A DNA stretch of 55,771 nt from Candidatus Calditenuaceae archaeon (GTDB taxonomy: Archaea > Thermoproteota > Nitrososphaeria_A > Caldarchaeales > Calditenuaceae), in contig JANXEE010000030.1 in NCBI GenBank assembly GCA_025058225.1, forward strand, positions 1 to 55,771, given 5' to 3'. Shown piece by piece: positions 50,150 through 55,771 of this stretch. The position numbers and the translations under genes were made by a program. Under the pieces are notes generated by a model that was not told the origin of the DNA, did not search any database, and saw nothing but the letters and a program-made list of their open reading frames with translations. Positions within the stretch are counted from its first letter, which is position 1. Every line of letters starts with the position of its first letter.

Positions 50150-50788
50150 TTACAATTTGTTCGAGATCTTCTTACACAGTACCACGAGGATGCAACCAAA
50201 ATTTGTCGTACGATGCTCTACGATCATAAAGTACTTCTTTAACATCGATAACAGTTGATCAGCAGAATTAAATTTGTATAGATGAGCTTCTCGCCATATG
50301 GCTCCATAAGTCCTTGTCCAGATCCACCAGATAATACGGAACAGGGGGGTTTCAAGAGGAACGACGACTAGTAGTAGCCCCTCGTCATTCAATAGTCGAG
50401 CTACATTCTGTAATACCTTTTCGGGGTTCTGTACGTGTTCTAGGCTCTCTATGAGTAGAATTGTGTTGAATCTCCGATTATCTAAAATCTCATCAAGATT
50501 TTCCTCTATGTTATGATGATAAACCTTGTTAAGTCGTTTTTTAGCGAATTCGAGCATTTTTGTGTCAATATCGACACCGTGAATTTCTAAATGATCGCCA
50601 AGTATTAGACGTGACCTAACACCATCACCACACCCCAAGTCAAGCACAGGTTCACGAACGTTGTGCTCTTTCAAGACACTTCTGGTAACCTTGATGATGT
50701 TACTGTGCCAGTATTCGCTGGGAAAACGGGTGGTGGAAATCTCGTAGTAACTTTTATAGGAATTCCTTGCCATTACCTCCATCACCAC
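50150..50788 (-). CDS. Class I SAM-dependent methyltransferase in an AT-rich patch
   Basis: 212 aa from GTG 50788 (ATG 50782 and ATG 50773 are alternatives). Motif I is V-L-D-L-G-C-G-D-G near residue 48, then I-H-G-V-D-I-D for motif II and L-L-I-E-S-L-E-H-V for motif IV. It is like methyltransferases acting on small molecules, lipids or glycans. The DNA of 50097-50790 is clearly richer in A/T than the surrounding genes and uses A/T-ending codons, which suggests recent transfer. It neighbours a surface glycosyltransferase, so glycan or lipid methylation is possible. Confidence 0.85.
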   Translation of the reverse strand: MVMEVMARNSYKSYYEISTTRFPSEYWHSNIIKVTRSVLKEHNVREPVLDLGCGDGVRSRLILGDHLEIHGVDIDTKMLEFAKKRLNKVYHHNIEENLDEILDNRRFNTILLIESLEHVQNPEKVLQNVARLLNDEGLLLVVVPLETPLFRIIWWIWTRTYGAIWREAHLYKFNSADQLLSMLKKYFMIVEHRTTNFGCILVVLCKKISNKL

Positions 50789-50837
50789 GAGATGTCATGC
50801 TATAGGTTTTTGCGTCCACGATAGGCGGTACCACAGT

Positions 50838-52223
50838 TCACCGGTAGGGCATCACGCCCCACCTCATCATCGGGACGAAGTTCAGCATCAACAACGAAAC
50901 GTGGAATATTCCCCTGAGGTAGTCGTCGATCCTGAGGTTCTCGTTCGGTGCGTGGTACTTGGAGTCCCGCCTGCTGACCCCTGCCAGCACGCAAGGCTGG
51001 CCTAGAACCTCTGTGAAGAGATACATGGGTCCCGAGCCCTGCATCGAGGGAAGGACGACCGGTTCCTTCTCGAAGGCGACCTTGGCAGTCCGAGTGACCG
51101 CCTCGGCGAACGGCGATTCCGGCGCGGTCCTGGCCGCAGGGTAAGAGCCCCCGAGCTGTCTTACCTCTATGTCGCCATAGCCCCCGGCCCTCAGCGCCCT
51201 CCTAACCGACTCGATGACCTTCTCGGGCCTCATCCGTGGAACGAGTCGAACGTCGACCTTCGCGAAGGCCTCGGAGGGCAGAACGGTCTTCGAGCCCTTA
51301 CCGGTGTACCCTGAGTGAATCCCGCAGACGTTTACCACGGGCATCATGGTTAACCTCTTCAGCGCCTCCCTGACGTCACCTCTGACCGTCGGGATGAGCT
51401 CGCCCGCGCCCTCCTCTATCTCCCTGAAGTCGTAGTCGGACTCCTCGATCAGCTTCAGGAACTTCGGGTCTAGGTCGATGTCCTCGTTGAACTCCGCCAG
51501 CTTCGGGGAACCGGCGACGTCGGCTATCAGGCTCAGGGCACCCATCAGCCTCCAAGCTGGGTTAACCGAGACCGCTCCCCATGAAGAGTGGAGGTCTCCT
51601 CCCCGACGCCTCGCGACCAGTTCCAAGTAGACGAGGCCCTTCACGCCCAGCGCGATCACCGGCCTGTCCCTGTCATCGATGTAGCTCATCTCCCACAGAC
51701 ACGCGTCCGCCTCCAGCAGGTAGCCGTGACTCCTCACGAGGTTCGGTAGGTTCGGGCTTCCGATCTCCTCCTCACCCTCCGCGAGGAACTTGACGTTCAC
51801 CGGGAGCTCTCCCGCGACCTCCCTGACCGCCTCCACGGCGCAGAGCCTAGCGACGAGGTTGCCTTTGTTGTCGGCTGCACCCCTCGCGAAGACGCGGCCC
51901 GTCCTTACGGACGGTGAAAACGGAGGGCTCTCCCAGAGCTCCAGGGGATCGGGGGGCTGGACATCGTAGTGGTTGTAGAAGAGAACGGTCCCGTGCCTTT
52001 CCTCTCTGACCTCGCCGAAGACGGCCGGGTAGCCACCGGTGCTGAGCGTCTCGGTCCTCAGGCCCACCTCGTCCATGAGCTCCCTTGTGACAGAGGAAGC
52101 CTCTTCGATCCCCTCACCGGTCGCGGAGACCCCGCTCTTCTCGAGGAGCCTCTTGAGCCTGCTGACGTAAACCTCTTCGTCCTCTTTTATCCTTCTCCAT
52201 AATCTCTCAACCAGTTCATGCAC
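50838..52223 (-). CDS. M20-family metallopeptidase (dipeptidase/ArgE-DapE type)
   Basis: 461 aa, ATG start. Metal ligands: H-Y-D-V-Q-P-P near residue 85, G-A-A-D-N-K-G-N near 114, E-G-E-E-E-I-G-S near 147 and the C-terminal Y-H-A-P-N-E near 431. A dimerisation domain is inserted (about 180-330). The family includes peptidases with broad substrate range, such as carnosinase-like enzymes. Probably cytosolic and di-zinc. It stands alone. Confidence 0.9.
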   Translation of the reverse strand: MHELVERLWRRIKEDEEVYVSRLKRLLEKSGVSATGEGIEEASSVTRELMDEVGLRTETLSTGGYPAVFGEVREERHGTVLFYNHYDVQPPDPLELWESPPFSPSVRTGRVFARGAADNKGNLVARLCAVEAVREVAGELPVNVKFLAEGEEEIGSPNLPNLVRSHGYLLEADACLWEMSYIDDRDRPVIALGVKGLVYLELVARRRGGDLHSSWGAVSVNPAWRLMGALSLIADVAGSPKLAEFNEDIDLDPKFLKLIEESDYDFREIEEGAGELIPTVRGDVREALKRLTMMPVVNVCGIHSGYTGKGSKTVLPSEAFAKVDVRLVPRMRPEKVIESVRRALRAGGYGDIEVRQLGGSYPAARTAPESPFAEAVTRTAKVAFEKEPVVLPSMQGSGPMYLFTEVLGQPCVLAGVSRRDSKYHAPNENLRIDDYLRGIFHVSLLMLNFVPMMRWGVMPYR

Positions 52224-52625
52224 GGATGACAGAGGTTCACGCGAGAGATAAGGGTTGTTAATGTCTGAGACGGTCTACAAAAGCGACCATACCCGGCAAG
52301 CAAAAACCCAGACGCCTCTTTACCTGTGACCCACGGTTTTGTCTATAACACGCCCTTCAACAGAAGACGCGGCGCGATTGCCGGTGTATTGTGTGATCGC
52401 CAACGTCGTCGTATGAAAGAGTCTGGTGAGATGCCGTCGCGTAGTTACTCTGCGCCTTAGCCTCCGGATCGTTCTGCTTCGAGAGCTTGTGATCACCGTT
52501 AGTGGACTCATCGGAAGAGCCCCAATTTACCAGCTCCGAACGTCTGGAGCTGAGCCTCGTATGCTGAGTAAGCACGTGAGCTATTTTAATGCCAACGGTA
52601 ACGAACGAAGTTAGGTGAAACAGTC
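52224..52625. other. Intergenic region upstream of the carotenoid operon
   Basis: 402 bp with no credible gene. It is less GC-biased than the neighbours. CTATTTTAAT at 52581-52590 is the probable TATA box for crtI, and AGGTGA at 52613-52618 lies 7 nt before ATG 52626 as a Shine-Dalgarno. This promoter therefore makes a leader, unlike most in the window. Nothing else was recognised. Confidence 0.5.
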
Positions 52626-54167
52626 ATGGCCTCCACAGTCCAAATATCCTCCACCGTGGATCATCTGCCGGGGGAGTCGAATCATAACGGAGGCCTCAGG
52701 GTTGTGGTCGTGGGGGCGGGGTTCGGCGGGCTCGCCGCTGCGGCGCTCCTAGCCAAGGACGGTCATGAGGTCACGGTTATCGAGAGGAACGATCAGGTGG
52801 GTGGTAGAGCGGGATCGTTCAGCAGAGACGGTTTCAACTTCGACACAGGCCCGACATGGTATCTCATGCCCGAAGTATTCGATGCGTTTTTCGAGCAGTT
52901 CGGCAGGCGAACTGAGGACTTCTACCGACTCCAGAGACTCAACCCCAGCTACCGGGTCTTCTTCGATGACGGTGGCGTCGTGGACATCAGCTCTGACCTC
53001 GAGGAAGTATACAGGCTGTTCGACGACCTGGAGAGGAACGGCGGGGCGAAGTTACGAGAATTCCTGAGGAAGAGCAAGGAGCTTTACGACAGCATCAGAA
53101 AGACCCTCTACCTCGATCTAGACTCCCCTTTCAGCGTCTTCAACCGGGAGGTGCTCTCGCAGGGCATAAAGGTCAACATCTTCGAATCTGTCGACAGTTA
53201 CGTCAGGAGACATTTCGAGAGCGATAAAGCCCGCAAGCTGCTGCTCTACTCGATAGGGTTCATCGGCACACCGCCCTCAAAGGCACCGTCGTTTTACGCC
53301 ATCCTCAACTACGTGAAGCTCGTCCAAGGAGTGTACTATCCGGAAGGTGGTATCAGGCGCGTCGTTGGAGCGGTCTACCGTCTCGCGCGAGAGCACGGCG
53401 TCGAGTTCCTTTTTGGCCGCGAAGTCAACAGGCTGGAAGTCTCCAACGGAAAGATTCGAAGGATACACGCGGATGGATTATCCCTCGAGCCCGATGTGGT
53501 CGTAATGAACGCTGATTACGCCCACGTCGAGACGAAACTCCTCGAGCCGCAGTACCGGACTTACGACTCTAACTACTGGAGGACAAGGACTTTCACTCCC
53601 TCGGCTCTGATAGCTTTTATCGGGCTCAACGGTAAACTAGAGTCTCTGGTCAATCACAACGTCGTTTTAGAGCGTGACTGGAGCGAGAACTTCTCTCAAA
53701 TTTTTAATCCTAAAATGATCAGATGGCCGGAATACACTTCCTATTACGTTCATGTACCGTCGAAGAATGACAGCTCCGCCGCACCAGCGGAGGGGGAGGC
53801 GGTCTTCCTTCTCATACCGATACCCACGGGGCTTGAGGACAATGACGCAGAACGCGAACGGCTGTACACCAATGTCCTTAGAGACCTAGAGAGGAAGACG
53901 GGAGAGGAGATCGAGGAGAGGGTCGTTCTGAAAAGGCTCTTCAGCATAAGGGACTTCGTCAATCGCTTCAACTCCTTCAGAGGGTCAGCTCTGGGCCTAG
54001 CACACACGCTGAGACAGACTGCTTTCTGGAGGCCCAGACACAGGAGCAGCAAGGTCAAGAACCTCTACTATACAGGCCAGTACACCCATCCTGGAATCGG
54101 TCTTCCTATGGTCCTGATATCTGCTGAAATCGTCCGTAGAAAGATCGCGAAGGAGGTGGTGAAGTAG
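52626..54167 (+). CDS. crtI: Phytoene desaturase (CrtI-type)
   Basis: 513 aa, ATG start with Shine-Dalgarno. The N-terminal FAD motif V-V-G-A-G-F-G-G-L-A-A-A starts near residue 30, followed by V-I-E-R-N-D-Q-V-G-G-R-A-G-S. The family C-terminus Y-T-G-Q-Y-T-H-P-G-I-G-L-P-M-V is intact. It desaturates 15-cis-phytoene toward lycopene, at the membrane surface. crtB follows directly with no gap, so this is an operon. Related desaturases may have different stopping points or hydroxylase-like activity, but the gene pair supports phytoene. Confidence 0.93.
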   Translation: MASTVQISSTVDHLPGESNHNGGLRVVVVGAGFGGLAAAALLAKDGHEVTVIERNDQVGGRAGSFSRDGFNFDTGPTWYLMPEVFDAFFEQFGRRTEDFYRLQRLNPSYRVFFDDGGVVDISSDLEEVYRLFDDLERNGGAKLREFLRKSKELYDSIRKTLYLDLDSPFSVFNREVLSQGIKVNIFESVDSYVRRHFESDKARKLLLYSIGFIGTPPSKAPSFYAILNYVKLVQGVYYPEGGIRRVVGAVYRLAREHGVEFLFGREVNRLEVSNGKIRRIHADGLSLEPDVVVMNADYAHVETKLLEPQYRTYDSNYWRTRTFTPSALIAFIGLNGKLESLVNHNVVLERDWSENFSQIFNPKMIRWPEYTSYYVHVPSKNDSSAAPAEGEAVFLLIPIPTGLEDNDAERERLYTNVLRDLERKTGEEIEERVVLKRLFSIRDFVNRFNSFRGSALGLAHTLRQTAFWRPRHRSSKVKNLYYTGQYTHPGIGLPMVLISAEIVRRKIAKEVVK

Positions 54168-55052
54168 ATGATACCCCGTGAGGACGTACAAGTTGACCCC
54201 GCGATCTTCAAGCTGTTCAAACGCGGTAGCATGACTTACTTCAACAGCACGCTCTTCTTTCCCAACGAGGTCAGAAGGGACGTCTTCAGGCTCTACGCCT
54301 TCTTGAGGAAGGCCGACAACTTCGTCGATAGCGTTCCCCAGGACGCCGAGGGTTTCTACGCCTTCAGGCGCGAGTACGAGAGGGCCGCGCGGGGTCACGA
54401 TACCTCCGACGTGGTGATCAGGGAGTTCATCGCCCTCTCACGTGAGCGAGACTTCGACGAGCGCTGGATCGAGGCGTTTCTCGATTCCATGGAGGCAGAC
54501 CTCTACAAGAGGGTCTACAACACAATAGACGAGTTACTCGTATACGTATACGGCTCTGCGGAGGTCGTGGGACTTTTCATGGCTAGAATTTTGGGGCTGA
54601 GTGAGGAGTCATTCATCTACGCACGGTTTCTCGGAAGGGCCATGCAGTACATCAACTTCATCAGGGACATTCAGGAGGACCTAGAACTGGGAAGGCAGTA
54701 CCTTCCGATGGAGGAGATGAGGAGGTACGGCATCAGCAGTCTAGAACCGACAGAGGCCCTCGAAAAGCGTGATGGGTTCACGCGATTCATACGCGACCAG
54801 ATTAGAAGGTACTTGATCTGGCAGAAGTTCGCGGAGGAGGGCTATAGTTACATTCCTTACAGATACCTTATCCCGATAAAAACGGCTGCCGACATGTATA
54901 AACTGACCGCTAGAATAATTTACAGTAATCCGACTATAGTATACGTAAGAAAGGTGAAACCCAAAAAGACCCAGATATTCTCTAGGGCCTACACGAATCT
55001 AGTCTGCGCAATACGATACGTGGTTCCTGGGGGTAACCTAGCTTGCGGCTGA
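54168..55052 (+). CDS. crtB: Phytoene synthase
   Basis: 294 aa, ATG start immediately after the crtI stop. Prenyl-synthase signatures are present: the first Asp-rich motif in R-K-A-D-N-F-V-D (residues ~44-51), and Q-Y-I-N-F-I-R-D-I-Q-E-D near 163 with G-R-Q-Y-L-P following it. It joins two geranylgeranyl diphosphates to phytoene. The last ~40 residues are basic. The downstream prenyltransferase start overlaps its end by 10 nt. Confidence 0.95.
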   Translation: MIPREDVQVDPAIFKLFKRGSMTYFNSTLFFPNEVRRDVFRLYAFLRKADNFVDSVPQDAEGFYAFRREYERAARGHDTSDVVIREFIALSRERDFDERWIEAFLDSMEADLYKRVYNTIDELLVYVYGSAEVVGLFMARILGLSEESFIYARFLGRAMQYINFIRDIQEDLELGRQYLPMEEMRRYGISSLEPTEALEKRDGFTRFIRDQIRRYLIWQKFAEEGYSYIPYRYLIPIKTAADMYKLTARIIYSNPTIVYVRKVKPKKTQIFSRAYTNLVCAIRYVVPGGNLACG

Positions 55053-55771
55053 CCGAAGCCGTAATGGAGCTTCTGAAGGTATCGCGTTTCAGGTTCTGGA
55101 TTTACGCTGCAGGGCCCTATGTCATCGGATACACACTCGGCGCGTCGGGCTTCAACGACTTCCTCAGACCCGAGTATTACATTTACCTGATCTACTTCTT
55201 TCTGCCAGCGAACGTTCTGATATACGGCATAAACGATTACTTCGACGTCCAGACCGATCTTTTGAACCCCAAGAAGGACGAGAGGGAGATCAGGGCGGTG
55301 GGGGCCTTGAGGACCAGGCTGAAGTGGATGCTTGTGGCAGTGATCGCCTTGAGTCTAGCCTTGATGGTGTTTCAGGACAACTTGGCAAGGCTGTTCTTCG
55401 GCGGTTTCCTCTTCCTAACGGTCTTCTACAGCGCTCCCCCTCTCCGGTTCAAGAGCAAGCCCTTCATAGACTTCGCCTCGAACTACCTTTACATCATGCC
55501 CGGAGTGTTCGGACACTACATTGCCTCGGGCAGAGTTCCTGAGCCAGCTATACTGGTCGCGGCGTTCCTTCACATAGCCGCGATGCACGTCTTCTCAGCG
55601 ATACCGGACATCGAGTTCGATAAGAGATCAGGCATAATCACGACGCCCGTACTCATAGGGAAGGGCCCGGCTCTGGTTCTGGTTGCCTTCTTCTGGGCAG
55701 GGCTCGCGTACTTCGCGATCACCCTCACGGGCTTTCACCCGCTGAGCTTCCTCTCGGTGATCTACGTGCTG
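55043..55771 (+). CDS. UbiA-family prenyltransferase, lycopene-elongase-like (partial)
   Basis: 243 residues from TTG 55043 (ATG 55064 is an alternative); the gene is cut by the window edge. First Asp-rich motif N-D-Y-F-D-V-Q-T-D near residue 68, second D-I-E-F-D near 193, with multiple membrane helices between. In haloarchaea and some bacteria a UbiA enzyme next to crtI/crtB elongates lycopene to C50 carotenoids. That is the likeliest role here, but any UbiA activity would show the same motifs. Confidence 0.85.
   Translation, partial: MRLTEAVMELLKVSRFRFWIYAAGPYVIGYTLGASGFNDFLRPEYYIYLIYFFLPANVLIYGINDYFDVQTDLLNPKKDEREIRAVGALRTRLKWMLVAVIALSLALMVFQDNLARLFFGGFLFLTVFYSAPPLRFKSKPFIDFASNYLYIMPGVFGHYIASGRVPEPAILVAAFLHIAAMHVFSAIPDIEFDKRSGIITTPVLIGKGPALVLVAFFWAGLAYFAITLTGFHPLSFLSVIYVL

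Overview
The window is chromosomal DNA of a GC-rich archaeon, probably of the TACK group and plausibly a thermophilic Thaumarchaeota/Aigarchaeota-type lineage. The evidence for an archaeon is: KEOPS genes (Pcc1, Kae1, Bud32), archaeal ribosomal proteins (L3, L4, L23, L2, S14, S28e, L7Ae), Alba, an archaeal DHH/RecJ-like nuclease, an F420-type oxidoreductase, intronless tRNAs without encoded CCA, and 24-nt CRISPR repeats ending in ATTGAAAG. Most transcription units begin at GTG, TTG or ATG about 25-35 nt after a TATA box, as in leaderless archaeal mRNAs. Genes inside operons are joined by ATGA, GTGA or TTGA overlaps. The exact lineage is an inference.

Layout. 1-2503: a CRISPR array (23 repeats, continuing beyond the left edge), then a 1,033-bp block that carries a tailed-virus head-morphogenesis gene, then one more perfect repeat. 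2704-9927: a DadA-like flavoenzyme, pcc1 and a DHH nuclease, a phosphoribosyltransferase, kae1-bud32, a flavin reductase-like protein and a HEPN/MNT pair. 10283-19092: F420 oxidoreductase, ArsC-like protein, pheA-etfA, a Rieske protein, CTP synthase, AsnRS, HisD. 19244-22417: a copper/redox operon (two-domain multicopper oxidase, cupredoxin, NosL-thioredoxin fusion, CcdA). 22489-29560: a HAD phosphatase beside hisB, an MFS transporter, cbf5 with a probable 22-nt BHB intron, a thymidylate-kinase-like gene, tRNA-Thr, ahcY. 29576-32389: L3-L4-L23-L2. 33002-41052: hisA, 5-FCL-like, AlaX, CitE-like, HD hydrolase, GabT-like aminotransferase, HtrA-like protease, GNAT. 41064-48922: tRNA-Gly, CBS protein, Trm112-like, S14, LysX-like ligase, Alba, threonine synthase, MoaD-like, an isolated nuoJ1-nuoJ2-nuoK operon, THUMP protein, zinc ribbon, S28e and L7Ae. 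49029-55771: a GT87-like membrane glycosyltransferase, an AT-rich methyltransferase, an M20 peptidase and a carotenoid operon (CrtI, CrtB, UbiA-type prenyltransferase) that runs off the right edge.

Two observations stand out. First, cbf5 (25833-26868) is out of frame exactly at its catalytic motif, but 22 nt fold into a canonical bulge-helix-bulge. Cutting that fold at the standard positions restores the frame and rebuilds the catalytic Asp codon across the junction. Second, an open viral head gene lies between two perfect CRISPR repeats where a ~40-nt spacer would be expected. This is either a real insertion of viral DNA into the array or a chimeric assembly. The copper operon is a third region of interest: it joins a multicopper oxidase with possible type 1 copper ligands in both domains to its own candidate electron carrier, copper chaperone and thiol-redox system.
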